Source: an uncultured Eubacteriales bacterium (GTDB lineage Bacteria; Bacillota; Clostridia; Christensenellales; Aristaeellaceae). Taken from it: 64,000 nt of DNA. Under the pieces are notes generated by a model. It was not told the origin of the DNA. It did not search any database and saw only the letters and a program-made list of their open reading frames with translations. Where the stretch lies: NCBI GenBank assembly GCA_902801165.1, contig CADCHI010000015.1, forward strand, positions 30,163 to 94,162, read 5' to 3'. Both the position numbers and the translations under genes were made by a program. This document shows positions 53,831-62,207 of this stretch, in pieces. Numbering within the stretch: position 1 is the first letter of the stretch; every line of letters begins with the position of its first letter.

Positions 53831-55075
53831 GATTGCCCGGGCGATCTTTTCCGCGCCTTTGCCCACCAGGGCGATGGAGTGCGGCGCGGTGAGCACCCGA
53901 CGGGTCAGCGCGTTGACGGCGTCGTACTGTATGGCGTTGATGCGGTCGATGGTTTCGGTCTCGGTGCGGGTGGCGTTCATCAGCAGCAGCCGCCGTCCGT
54001 TGGACTGCATCCGGGCGGAGGTGGACTCCAGGCCCAGGATATACCCGGCCTTCAGCTGCTCCCGGGCCATGGTGAACTCCTCCCAGGTCAGGCCCTTCTC
54101 GGCGATGAGCCGGGCCTCCTCCAGGATCATGTCGTACACCCGGGCCGCGGCCTCCGGGTTGGTGGCGGCGTAGACCGACAGCATGCCCGAATCGGTGTAG
54201 GCGTTGGGATAGCTGTACACGGTGTAGGCCATGCCGCTCTCCTCGCGGATCTTCTGGAACAGCCGGGAGGACATGGCTCCGCCGAACACGCTGTTGAACA
54301 CGGCCAGGTCGTAGTTGCGCTCATCGCCCATGGCCACCGCCGGGTAGCCCAGGCAGATGTGCACCTGCTCGATGTCCTTCTCCCGGGTGATGACCGTCGG
54401 AGCCGCTTCGATGGTCGCGTGTTCCTGCTTGTCCAGGCCCTCTTGCGTCCAGCCGCCCAGCAGCGACTCCGCCAGTCTGAGCACCGCCTGCCAGTCGTAG
54501 TTGCCCGCGATGGCCAGCACCGCATTCTGGGGCCGGTACATCTTGTGCCAGTAGGCGCGCAAATCCTCGCTGTGATAGCCCTGGATCTGCTCCGCGGTGC
54601 CCAGTATGGGCCGGGACAGCGGCTGGTCGCCGTAGTGGGCCAGCATCGAGAGCTCGAACACCAGGTCCTCGGGGGTGTCCTCGGCCATGTTGATCTCCTC
54701 GATCACCACGCCCTTCTCCTTCTCCAGCTCAGCGGGGTCGAACACCGGCGCGGTCACCAGGTCGGCGATCACGTCCATGGCCAGCGGCAGGTGCTCGTCC
54801 ACCACCTTGGCATAGAAGCAGGTGCACTCCTTGGCGGTGAAGGCGTTCAGCTGGCCGCCCACGGCGTCCATCTCCTCGGCGATCTGCCGGGCCGTGCGCT
54901 TCTGGGTGCCCTTGAACACCATGTGCTCCAAGAAGTGGGAAAGCCCCGCCTCCGGGAGCGTCTCGAACTGCGAGCCCGACCCGAGCCACAGGCCCACCGA
55001 CACCGAGCGGAAGTGCTCGATCCGCTCGCCGATGATCCTCAGGCCATTGGGCAGCGTGATTTGGTCAAAGATCAT
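53819..55075 (-). CDS. M16 family metallopeptidase (processing-peptidase-like)
   Basis: A 418-residue inverzincin-type zinc peptidase with the inverted motif H-F-L-E-H (about 47-51) and downstream glutamates (E-x-x-K-G-V-V-I-E-E-I), followed by the C-terminal domain common to mitochondrial processing peptidase beta subunits. In Firmicutes this gene often follows pnp, as ymxG/mlpA does in Bacillus. The start is ATG 55075 with GGAGGAAACAAC; longer in-frame starts enter the tandem repeats. Its 3' end is shared with repeat C. Confidence 0.9.
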   Translation of the reverse strand: MIFDQITLPNGLRIIGERIEHFRSVSVGLWLGSGSQFETLPEAGLSHFLEHMVFKGTQKRTARQIAEEMDAVGGQLNAFTAKECTCFYAKVVDEHLPLAMDVIADLVTAPVFDPAELEKEKGVVIEEINMAEDTPEDLVFELSMLAHYGDQPLSRPILGTAEQIQGYHSEDLRAYWHKMYRPQNAVLAIAGNYDWQAVLRLAESLLGGWTQEGLDKQEHATIEAAPTVITREKDIEQVHICLGYPAVAMGDERNYDLAVFNSVFGGAMSSRLFQKIREESGMAYTVYSYPNAYTDSGMLSVYAATNPEAAARVYDMILEEARLIAEKGLTWEEFTMAREQLKAGYILGLESTSARMQSNGRRLLLMNATRTETETIDRINAIQYDAVNALTRRVLTAPHSIALVGKGAEKIARAISDR

Positions 55076-55115
55076 GTTGTTTCCTCCTCCCAGGGGGCGC
55101 CGCCCCCTGGACCCC

Positions 55116-55446
55116 TGCCAAAGGGACATTGCCCCTTTGGAATCCCCCATTGCATGCCGCATGCGGCATGCGGGATAACGATATTATTCCCGTTCGTCCG
55201 TCCCGAAGTGCTTGGCGGTATGTCCGCCTGCCAAAGGCACATTGCCCCTTCGGAATCCCCCATTGCATGCCGCAGGCGGCATGCAGGGATAACGATATTA
55301 TTCCCATTCTTCGATCACAAAGCGCTTCTCGCTTTGGGCCCCTGCCAAAGGGATGATGTCCCTTCGGAATCCACCATTGCATGCCGCATGCGGCATGCGG
55401 GGTATAAATTATTACTACCGTTCGTCGGTCACGAAGTGCTTGACGG
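55116..55446. repeat. tandem repeat, about 3 x 113 bp, containing pieces of the NUDIX gene end
   Basis: Copies start at about 55116, 55229 and 55343 (spacing 113-114). Each has TGCCAAAGG-CA(T)TGCCCCTT, CCATTGCATGCCGC(A/A)GCGGCATGC, a TATTATT stretch and then a segment like the last codons of the NUDIX gene (KHFVTDER); the third is the real gene end. The palindrome TGCATGCCGCATGCGGCATG recurs in each. Confidence 0.85.
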
Positions 55447-55894
55447 TCAGTTCGGGATGCTGCAATTCTTCTCTGAAGAAGTCCGGGTAGATCGTGCGCG
55501 GATCGTCGGGCGCGACCCACTCCATGCGCTCCATGAGGCCGTCTGAGGTGTGACTCTGAACGACGGGTTCAAAATCCCGCGGGACCTCCATATAGAAGTA
55601 GAAGTCCAGCTCGTAGACGGGCTTGCCTGCGTCGGAACCGATGTCCATGATGAAGTAATTCTCATGGACAAAGCCCAGCCGATCCACCTTCAGCTTCCAG
55701 CCGGTCTCCTCCTCCACCTCCCGGACAACGGCGTCCTCGGCGGTCTCGCCGAACTGTATGCGTCCGCCCACGGTGTACAGGTAGGGGTCCCGGCGGTTGG
55801 ATGCCATCAGGAATTTGCCGTCCCGAAGGAGTATCGCGCCTACGCGCAGGTTGATGAGCCCTTCACCGCAGGGCACGGTCATGTCGGTGGGCAT
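55415..55894 (-). CDS. NUDIX hydrolase
   Basis: A 159-residue pyrophosphohydrolase: G-R-I-Q-F-G-E-T-A-E-D-A-V-V-R-E-V-E-E-E-T-G-W (about 45-67) is a complete NUDIX box (GX5EX7REXXEEXG). It probably cleaves a nucleotide-like diphosphate; the substrate is unknown. The start is ATG 55894 with AAGGAGA. The last few codons are repeated twice downstream as part of a 113-bp tandem repeat. Lies between pnp and the M16 gene. Confidence 0.9.
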   Translation of the reverse strand: MPTDMTVPCGEGLINLRVGAILLRDGKFLMASNRRDPYLYTVGGRIQFGETAEDAVVREVEEETGWKLKVDRLGFVHENYFIMDIGSDAGKPVYELDFYFYMEVPRDFEPVVQSHTSDGLMERMEWVAPDDPRTIYPDFFREELQHPELTVKHFVTDER

Positions 55895-55917
55895 GATCTT
55901 CTCCTTCCGCCTGCTTC

Positions 55918-56060
55918 CAAAAGGCTTCCCCCTTGGGGAAGCTGTCAGGCGCAAGCCTGACTGATGAGGTCGAATACGCGCTCACCTGCATTCTGTGAGC
56001 CCGACCTCATCCGTCTTGCCGCTGCGCGGCAATCCACCTTCCCCAAAGGGGAAGGTTTTT
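55918..56060. repeat. dispersed palindromic repeat (CTTCCCC-GGGGAAG type)
   Basis: GGCTTCCCCCTTGGGGAAGC with TGTCAGGCGCAAGCCTGACTG and later CCTTCCCCAAAGGGGAAGG, plus GTCGGGCTCACAGAATG/CATTCTGTGAGC type inverted sequences, in the 382-base gene-free gap between NUDIX and pnp genes (55895-56276). A further CCTTCCCCAAAGGGGAAGG follows repeat C at 56177. Confidence 0.75.
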
Positions 56061-56064
56061 GGGC

Positions 56065-56175
56065 CGGTCGTAAGTGACCACATTTTGCAGGCGCGGCCAA
56101 CACAGCAAGCAAAATCTCTGCGGGTTCTTCTTTGTCAACAGAGATTTTGCGTTTGCGGGCTTTGTCAGCGGTCTG
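56065..56175. repeat. dispersed hairpin repeat C, copy 2
   Basis: Same order of blocks as copy 1 at 53717: CGGTCGTAAGTGACCACATT, CAGGCGCGGCCAACACAGC, then a 12-base-pair stem GCAAAATCTCTG/CAGAGATTTTGC, then GCGTTTGCGGGCTTTGTCAG. Several stem differences from copy 1 keep the pairing. Confidence 0.85.
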
Positions 56176-56228
56176 CACCTTCCCCAAAGGGGAAGGCTTT
56201 TGGGATTCGCGCTTCCCACAAATCGAAC

Positions 56229-56256
56229 GGATGGGCATACCAAAGTATGCCCATCC
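56229..56256 (-). terminator. hairpin after pnp
   Basis: GGATGGGCATAC pairs perfectly with GTATGCCCATCC around a four-base loop just after the pnp stop; no T-run on the minus strand, so termination is uncertain. Confidence 0.55.
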
Positions 56257-56276
56257 TTCACATTATTCAACCGTTA

Positions 56277-58457
56277 TCAGTCCCTGCGGCGCGGACGACG
56301 GTCGCGGTCGCCGCTCCTGCGGTCCCGGTCGCCATCGCGGCGCGGGGGACGGCGCACGGGCATGGAGTCGTCGTCGTACACGATGTCGTTGCGCACCAGG
56401 TTCACGCGGCCCTGGGCGTCGATCTCGCCCACGCGGACCTCCAGCTCGTCGCCGATGTTCACGACATCCTCGACCTTCTCCACGTGCTCGTTGGCCAGCT
56501 TGGAGATGTGGATCATGCCGTCCTTGCCGGGAGCGTACTCGACGAAGGCGCCGAAGCTCATGATGCGAACCACCTTGCCGGTGAACACGTCGCCCACCTG
56601 CAGGTCCTTCGCGATGCCCTCGATGATGCGGCGGGCCTTCTTGGCGGCCTCGTCGTCCTCGGTGGCGATGAACACGCTGCCGTCGTCCTCGATGTCGATC
56701 TTGACGCCGGTCTCCTCGATGATCTTGTTGATGGTCTTGCCGCGGGGGCCGACGACCTCGCCGATCTTCTCCGGATTGATGAAGAAGTGGACGATCTTCG
56801 GGGCGTACTTGGACAGGTGCTCACGGGGCGCGGGCAGCACCTCGAGCATCTTGCCCAGGATGTGCATGCGGCCATCGTAGGCCTGGGCCAGCGCCTGGCG
56901 CAGGATGGCCTCGTCGATGCCCTTGATCTTGATGTCCATCTGGATGGCGGTGATGCCCTGAGCGGTACCGGCCACCTTGAAGTCCATGTCGCCCAGGAAG
57001 TCCTCGAGGCCCTGGATGTCGGTCAGCACGGCGACCTTGCCGGTGTTCTCAACGTCCTTGATCAGGCCCATGGCCACGCCGGCCACGGGGCGCTTGATCG
57101 GCACGCCCGCGTCCATCAGGGCCAGGGTGCTGCCGCAGACGGAGGCCTGGGAGGTGGAGCCGTTGGAGCTCATGACCTCGGAGACCAGGCGCAGGCAGTA
57201 GGGGAACTCCTCCACCGGGGGGATCATGGGCAGCAGCGCGCGCTCCGCCAGGGCGCCGTGGCCGATCTCGCGACGGCCCGGGCTGCGGGAGGGCTTGGCT
57301 TCGCCGGTGGAATAGCCCGGGAAGTTGTAGTGGTGCATGTAGCGCTTGCGGTCCTCGGTGCCGATGCCATCAATGATCTGCTGCTCGGACAAGGGGGCCA
57401 GGGTGGCCACGGTCATGACCTGGGTCTGGCCGCGGGTGAACACGCCGGAGCCGTGGGGACGGGGCAGCACGCCGACCTCGCACCAGATGGGGCGAACCTC
57501 GGTGAGCTTGCGGCCATCGGGACGGATGCCCTTGTCGATGATGTGGCGGCGCATGACTTCCTTCTGCACGTTGTACAGGGCGTCGGCGACCTCCTGCTCG
57601 CGGCCCTCGAACTGCTCGGCGAAGTGCTCGGCGACCTCGGCCTTGACCTGCTCCTCGCGGGCGTTGCGCTCGGCGCGCTCAAAGGTCTCGAACATCCACT
57701 CGACCTTGGGCAGGGCGTACTCGCGCACGGCGGCCTTCACATCCTCGCCCGGCAGGGCCAGGGGGAATTCCTTCTTCTCCTTGCCGATCTCGGCGACGAT
57801 GCCGTTGATGAAGGCGACGATCTTCTTGATCTCCTCGTGGGCGAACAGGATGGCGCCCAGCATGACTTCCTCGGAGACTTCCTTCGCGCCGGCCTCGACC
57901 ATCAGCACGGCCTCGGAGGTGCCGGCCACGGTCAGGTTCATCAGGGACTTCTCGCGCTGCTCGACGGTGGGGTTCACGACGTACTGCTCATCCACGTAGC
58001 CGATGTTCACGGCGCCGATGGGGCCCGCCCACGGAATCTGGCTGGTGGCCAGGGCGGCGGAAGCGCCGATCATGGCGGGGATGTCGGGGATATTGTCCTG
58101 CTCGACGGACATCACGGTGCAGACGACGGAGACGTCGTGGCGCATGCCCTTGGGGAACAGGGGGCGCAGGGGGCGGTCGATCAGGCGGCAGGTCAGGATG
58201 GCCTTCTCAGCCGGACGGCCCTCGCGGCGGTTCCAGGAGCCCGGAATGTGGCCCACGGAATAAAGCTTCTCTTCAAAGTCCACGCTCAGGGGGAAGAAAT
58301 CGATGCCCGGGCGCGGGGTGTCGGCCACCGTCGCGGTGACCAGGATGCAGGTTTCGCCATAGCGCACGAAGGTGGCGCCGCTGGCCTGCTCGGCGTACTT
58401 GCCGAACTCAAGGGTGAGCGTCCGCCCGCCCAGTTCCATGCTGTAGCTCTTGAACAT
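56277..58457 (-). CDS. pnp: polyribonucleotide nucleotidyltransferase (PNPase)
   Basis: A 726-residue exoribonuclease that degrades RNA from the 3' end with phosphate. Two RNase PH domains (FVRYGETCILVTATV; GSTLALMDAG, VPIKRPVAG), the central helical domain, a KH domain with V-G-P-R-G-K (about 585-590) and an S1 domain (GDVFTGKVVRIMSFGAFVEYAPGKDGMIHISKL, about 650). The C-terminal tail (RRPPRRDGDRDRRSGDRDRRPRRR) is unusually basic and repetitive. ATG 58457 follows AAGGAGGG. It follows rpsO as in most bacteria, with strong hairpins between them that could be RNase III sites, as known for E. coli rpsO-pnp. Confidence 0.97.
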   Translation of the reverse strand: MFKSYSMELGGRTLTLEFGKYAEQASGATFVRYGETCILVTATVADTPRPGIDFFPLSVDFEEKLYSVGHIPGSWNRREGRPAEKAILTCRLIDRPLRPLFPKGMRHDVSVVCTVMSVEQDNIPDIPAMIGASAALATSQIPWAGPIGAVNIGYVDEQYVVNPTVEQREKSLMNLTVAGTSEAVLMVEAGAKEVSEEVMLGAILFAHEEIKKIVAFINGIVAEIGKEKKEFPLALPGEDVKAAVREYALPKVEWMFETFERAERNAREEQVKAEVAEHFAEQFEGREQEVADALYNVQKEVMRRHIIDKGIRPDGRKLTEVRPIWCEVGVLPRPHGSGVFTRGQTQVMTVATLAPLSEQQIIDGIGTEDRKRYMHHYNFPGYSTGEAKPSRSPGRREIGHGALAERALLPMIPPVEEFPYCLRLVSEVMSSNGSTSQASVCGSTLALMDAGVPIKRPVAGVAMGLIKDVENTGKVAVLTDIQGLEDFLGDMDFKVAGTAQGITAIQMDIKIKGIDEAILRQALAQAYDGRMHILGKMLEVLPAPREHLSKYAPKIVHFFINPEKIGEVVGPRGKTINKIIEETGVKIDIEDDGSVFIATEDDEAAKKARRIIEGIAKDLQVGDVFTGKVVRIMSFGAFVEYAPGKDGMIHISKLANEHVEKVEDVVNIGDELEVRVGEIDAQGRVNLVRNDIVYDDDSMPVRRPPRRDGDRDRRSGDRDRRPRRRD

Positions 58458-58512
58458 GTGTGTTGCCCTCCTTGGGTCAGTCTCTATGATCATTCTTCAT
58501 TGATACCATTTT

Positions 58513-58614
58513 AAATTGAGAATTGAGAATGGGGGAATTGAGAATTCATCAGAATGGCGTTCGATTCTCAATTGTCAATTCCCAATTGCATGGAATCGCG
58601 CCGCGATTCCATGC
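58513..58614. repeat. low-complexity inverted arms and a 13-bp palindrome upstream of pnp
   Basis: AATTGAGAATTGAGAATGGG arms (58516-58550) face ATTCTCAATTGTCAATTCCC (58564-58586); GCATGGAATCGCG/CGCGATTCCATGC (58588-58614) is a 13-base-pair perfect palindrome. Part of the 323-base rpsO-pnp gap. Confidence 0.75.
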
Positions 58615-58780
58615 TTGCGGTGTACAGACGCGCGCCTGCGGGCGATCCCGCATCCTGGCGTCCGCACACCGCCGCCCCGGCCCGCTCCGAGGGCCGAAGG
58701 TTTCCCTTATCATACCGCGCCGCCGCTCGGCAAGCCGAAGCGGCGGCGCGAAAAAGTCTATCCTCTGATCCAGCGGCGCC

Positions 58781-59001
58781 TTACTTGCGCAGGCCCAGCT
58801 TGGCGATCAGGGCACGATAGGCCTCGATGTCGGTGCTCTTCAGATAGTCCAGCAGACCACGGCGCTGGCCGACCATCAGCAGCAGGCCGCGGCGGGAGTG
58901 GTGGTCCTTCTTGTGCACCTTCAGGTGCTCGCCTCGGGGGAGCCGGTGTCGCCTTCGTGACGGGCGTAGGTCTCCATGATTTCCTTCTTGTTGATTTCCA
59001 T
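58781..59001 (-). pseudogene. rpsO: 30S ribosomal protein S15, frameshifted by an internal deletion
   Basis: Frame one reads [23 protein letters not shown] and then runs to a stop; frame two continues with [20 protein letters not shown]...AKLGLRK. S15 normally has 14 residues (VQIALLTxxINxLx) between SPE and EHL; only two bases remain, so exactly 40 bases are missing. S15 is a near-essential small-subunit protein that binds 16S rRNA and represses its own messenger. GAGGAGG precedes ATG 59001, the promoter is intact, and both protein halves are otherwise perfect. Either a recent real deletion (with another copy elsewhere) or an assembly error. Confidence 0.88.
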
Positions 59002-59107
59002 GTGTCTTTCCTCCTCATTCTATACGCCGCAAGCCGGGTGAGCCGTCGGAGTCATCGGCGGACCAGGCAGGCGGTGGCGTGGTCAATTGCACATTGCCAC
59101 AAACTGT

Positions 59108-59136
59108 ATTCTACCACAAGCCGCCGGGGTTGTAAA
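59108..59136 (-). promoter_or_regulatory. promoter of rpsO
   Basis: TTTACA (59131-59136), 17-base spacer, TAGAAT (59108-59113) on the minus strand, about 100 bases upstream of the start codon, leaving a GC-rich leader that could carry S15 autoregulation. Confidence 0.7.
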
Positions 59137-59202
59137 CGTCAAAAGGACAGTTTTCAGAAACTTCATATGCATTTGCGCGTCTTGTCACGCCGTTTCGGCG
59201 GC

Positions 59203-59760
59203 TCACTCCGCGATCTCCAGCAGCCGCTTCGCGTGAGCGGTCTCCCCCGCCGCCAGCAGCTGGCGTATGCGGGTGGAGGAGCACATCACGTCCCCGTCCA
59301 TCACCGGGGGCACGATCTCGGCGACGTAGCCCAGTTCATTGGCCATGCGCCGCAGCAGCGCCGCGTCTCCCCTGCCGCCCGCGCCGAAGGTGTAGTTCTC
59401 CCCCGCCACGATGGCCTTGACCCGCATTGAGGCGACCAACTCCCGCAGGAAGTCCTCCGGGGGCGTCGCGCCGTAGGCGGGCGTGAAGGACTGCACCAGG
59501 GCCGCGTCCGCGCCCAGGCGCTCGAACTTCTTCAAATTCTCTTCCAGTGAAAGCAATTCAGTGGGGGCCCGCTCCGGGAACAGCACCGCCAGCGGATGCC
59601 TGTCAAAGGTGCAGACCACGCACTGGGCGTCCAGCTCCCGCGCCAGCGCCACCGCCCGGCGGATCAGCGCCTGGTGGCCGATGTGCACGCCGTCGAACAT
59701 GCCCAGCGCCACCACGGAGGCGCGGCCGTCGAAGGCCGCTTCGGAACGAATGATCTTCAT
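59203..59760 (-). CDS. FAD synthetase family protein (adenylyltransferase domain only)
   Basis: A 185-residue protein equal to the N-terminal FAD synthetase (FMN adenylyltransferase) domain of RibF: VVALGMFDGVHIGHQALI (about 16-33) is the nucleotidyltransferase H-x-G-H, then VVCTFDRHP, and VMCSSTRIRQLLAAG. The gene ends after K-R-L-L-E-I-A-E, where full RibF proteins continue into a riboflavin kinase domain; none of the three downstream frames shows that domain. The ATG overlaps the truB stop (ATGA). Position in the operon is that of ribF. Confidence 0.87.
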   Translation of the reverse strand: MKIIRSEAAFDGRASVVALGMFDGVHIGHQALIRRAVALARELDAQCVVCTFDRHPLAVLFPERAPTELLSLEENLKKFERLGADAALVQSFTPAYGATPPEDFLRELVASMRVKAIVAGENYTFGAGGRGDAALLRRMANELGYVAEIVPPVMDGDVMCSSTRIRQLLAAGETAHAKRLLEIAE

Positions 59761-60662
59761 GCTTCCTCCCCCGCGCGGTACAGCATGGCCCGGAATTTGA
59801 CGCTTCCGTCCGGCTGCGGCGCGCCGATGCCCGCGAATTCGTCGTTCAGATACACCCGCACGGCTTCCGCCTCGGGCGCTGGCGCGTCCAGCCAGGCCGC
59901 CCGCAGAGGGTTGCCGTTCAGCACGGCGTGCCGGCTGCGCTCCCCCACCCGCACGGCGGGCAGGTGCGCAAGCGGCGCGTCCAGCGGCAGCAGGGCCGAT
60001 TCCAGCCGCTCCTCCCGGGCCAGGGCGTCGATCTGGTCCAAAGAAAGGGCCTCCTCCAGCGTGAAGATGCCCGCGGCGACCCGCTCCAGCGACTGCATGT
60101 GCCCGCCGCAGCCCAGGGCCTGCCCGATGTCGTGGCACAGCGTGCGGATGTACACACCCTTGCCGCAGCGCACCCGCAGCAGGTAGGTGTCCCCGTCCTC
60201 CCGGCCCAGCAGCTCGATGCCGTCCACCCGGCACTTCCGGGGCTCCAGCTCCACGGACTGGCCCTTCCGGGCCAGCTGGTACAGCCGCCGGCCGTCCCGC
60301 TTCAGGGCGGAGTACATCGGCGGCACCTGCTCGATGTCGCCGGTGAACCGGGGCAGGATGTCCCGGACCTCGTCCTCGCCGACGTTCACCGGCGCGGTGG
60401 CGACCACCTGGCCGGTGGCGTCCTGGGTGTCCGTCTCGACGCCCAGCTTCAGCCGGGCAACGTAGGTCTTCTGCTTGTCGATGATGTAGTCAAACAGCCG
60501 CGTGGCGGAGCCGACGCAGACCGGCAGCACGCCGGAGGCCTCGGGGTCCAGCGTGCCCCCGTGGCCCACCGCGGTGCCCTTGGGCAGCCGCTTGCGCACG
60601 AAAACCACCACGTCGGAGGACGTCCTCCCCGTGGGCTTGTTTGCGATCAGGAATCCGTTCAT
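59757..60662 (-). CDS. truB: tRNA pseudouridine(55) synthase
   Basis: A 301-residue enzyme that makes pseudouridine 55 in the tRNA T-loop. Catalytic Asp in GGTLDPEASGVL (about 36-47), KTYVARLKLGVETDTQD, and the C-terminal GGHMQSLERVAAGIF. GAA-rich weak ribosome site before ATG 60662. Part of the infB-rbfA-nrnA-truB-ribF operon; its last bases overlap the FAD synthetase start. Confidence 0.95.
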   Translation of the reverse strand: MNGFLIANKPTGRTSSDVVVFVRKRLPKGTAVGHGGTLDPEASGVLPVCVGSATRLFDYIIDKQKTYVARLKLGVETDTQDATGQVVATAPVNVGEDEVRDILPRFTGDIEQVPPMYSALKRDGRRLYQLARKGQSVELEPRKCRVDGIELLGREDGDTYLLRVRCGKGVYIRTLCHDIGQALGCGGHMQSLERVAAGIFTLEEALSLDQIDALAREERLESALLPLDAPLAHLPAVRVGERSRHAVLNGNPLRAAWLDAPAPEAEAVRVYLNDEFAGIGAPQPDGSVKFRAMLYRAGEEA

Positions 60663-60690
60663 GTGATCTTCCGTTCTTGCGTGAAATATA

Positions 60691-61671
60691 TCAGGTGCTC
60701 GCGGCCCTTCGCGCCAGCTCCAGCACCTTCGAAAGGGCCTCCTCCAGGGGCAGCTGGAGCGTCACGCCGGCGGCGCAGTTGTGGCCGCCGCCGCCCAGGG
60801 GCACGGCGATGTCCCGGGCCACGTTCACCGCGTCGCTGGAGCGCAGGGAGAACTTCGTGGCGTCCCCGCGCTGTTCAGCCAGCACGGCGACCTCCACGCC
60901 CTCGATCTCCAGCAGGTAGTTGACGATGCCCTCCTTGTCCTCGCTGATGGCCCCGGCCTCGCGCAGCATGGCCTCGGGCATCTGCGCCCAGGCAACCCGG
61001 CCGTCCCCGGAGGTCTCCAGGCCCGCCAGCACCAGGCCCAGCAGCTTCGTGCGGCCCCGGGTGCGGGTGCGGTACAGCGCCTGGGTGATCCCGGCGATGT
61101 CGATGCCCGCCTCGGCGCACTTCGCCGCGGCCCGGAAGGTCTCCGGGCGGGTGTTGGAGAAGTTGAACTGGCCACAGTCCGTGGAGATCGCCACGAACAG
61201 GCACTCGGCCATCTCCTTCGTCAGCGAAAGGCCCAGGGCCTCGATCAGCTGCACCACCAGCTCTCCCGCCGCCGCGGCGTCGCCGTCCAGCGCATAGAGC
61301 TGGCCGAAGCCGGGGTTGGTGTGGTGGTGGTCCAGCGCGGCCCGCCGGTCGCAGGCCTCGAACATCGCCCGACCCTGCTCGCCCAGGCGTTCCGGCTCGG
61401 AGACGTCCACGGCCAGGGCGGCCTTCGGGACAAAGTCCAGCGCCTCGGGGCTGTCGATCACGCCGTCCGCGCCGGGCAGCGCCGCGTACAGCCGGGGCAT
61501 GCCCCCGGGCAGGTACACCGCGCAGCGCTTGCCCAGGGCCGCGAGGGCATGGCCCACCGCCAGGGCGGAGCCCGCCGCGTCGCCGTCCGGGAACACGTGG
61601 CCGAGGATCAGCACATCGTCCTGCGCTCGCAGCCAGTCCGCCAGGGCGTCAATCGTCACTCGGTTCGCCAT
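60691..61671 (-). CDS. nrnA: DHH family phosphoesterase, NrnA-like oligoribonuclease/PAP phosphatase
   Basis: A 326-residue DHH/DHHA1 protein: HVFPDGDAAGSALAVG (about 25-40), VDVSEP, DHHHTN (about 115-120) and the C-terminal GGGGHNCAAG. The NrnA group degrades short RNA and 3'-phosphoadenosine phosphate. Its start lies 22 bases inside the end of rbfA. The operon position between rbfA and truB is conserved in Firmicutes. Confidence 0.92.
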   Translation of the reverse strand: MANRVTIDALADWLRAQDDVLILGHVFPDGDAAGSALAVGHALAALGKRCAVYLPGGMPRLYAALPGADGVIDSPEALDFVPKAALAVDVSEPERLGEQGRAMFEACDRRAALDHHHTNPGFGQLYALDGDAAAAGELVVQLIEALGLSLTKEMAECLFVAISTDCGQFNFSNTRPETFRAAAKCAEAGIDIAGITQALYRTRTRGRTKLLGLVLAGLETSGDGRVAWAQMPEAMLREAGAISEDKEGIVNYLLEIEGVEVAVLAEQRGDATKFSLRSSDAVNVARDIAVPLGGGGHNCAAGVTLQLPLEEALSKVLELARRAAST

Positions 61672-62014
61672 GACTCTGGTTCTCCTTCAGCAGCTGGTTG
61701 ATGTGGGCCGCGTACTCGATGTTGGTGTCCAGCTCGAAGATGATCTCCGGCACGTAGCGCAGGTCCACCCGCCGGCCCAGCTCCCGCCGGACAAACCCGG
61801 CGGCCTTCTGCAGTGCCTTCATCATGTCCTTGCGCAAATCTTCCTCCAGGATGCTGACGCGCACCTTGCAGTAGCGCAGGTCCCGGGTCACCTCGCAGCG
61901 CACGATGGACCACGTCCCGCCGATGCGGGGGTCGTTCAGCTCGTCGCGGATGATGCTGTCGATCGCCTTGTGCACCTCCTGGGAGATGCGGTCGATTCTG
62001 TCAAATGATGGCAT
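61649..62014 (-). CDS. rbfA: 30S ribosome-binding factor
   Basis: A 121-residue RbfA, a KH-like assembly factor needed for 16S rRNA maturation: ISQEVHKAIDSIIRDELNDPRIGG at the start and the RVDLRYVPEIIFELDTNIEYAAHI motif near the end. GGAGGTAAC precedes ATG 62014. Between it and infB lie 299 bases of hairpins and low-complexity repeats. Confidence 0.94.
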   Translation of the reverse strand: MPSFDRIDRISQEVHKAIDSIIRDELNDPRIGGTWSIVRCEVTRDLRYCKVRVSILEEDLRKDMMKALQKAAGFVRRELGRRVDLRYVPEIIFELDTNIEYAAHINQLLKENQSHGEPSDD

Positions 62015-62093
62015 GGTTACCTCCTGTTATTGCGTCAGTTCGGAGTCTTCAATTCTTTTGATGTATAAAAGGAACAGGGACATCGAGCGCCCG

Positions 62094-62118
62094 GAAAACA
62101 GCTCAGTGAGCTGTTTTC
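62094..62118. other. 12-bp palindromic hairpin between infB and rbfA
   Basis: GAAAACAGCTCA and TGAGCTGTTTTC pair around one base. The gap 62015-62313 also has the low-complexity arm at 62208; no gene or promoter is clear in it. Confidence 0.6.
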
Positions 62119-62207
62119 AGCGAGATGGGGCCGGCAAGCCCAAGGCAACAGGAATGGCTCTCTTCGCCGACTCCTGTCCACCACCAAAAACGCGGCAGCG
62201 GTATCCT

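Noticed and set aside
55116-55446. CRISPR array
   Set aside because: Only three units of about 113 bases without alternating short repeats and spacers; no cas genes; units carry gene-end sequence.
59002-59202. Missing riboflavin kinase domain hidden in a downstream frameshift after the FAD synthetase gene
   Set aside because: None of the frames in the gap shows kinase motifs; the gap ends in the rpsO promoter and leader.
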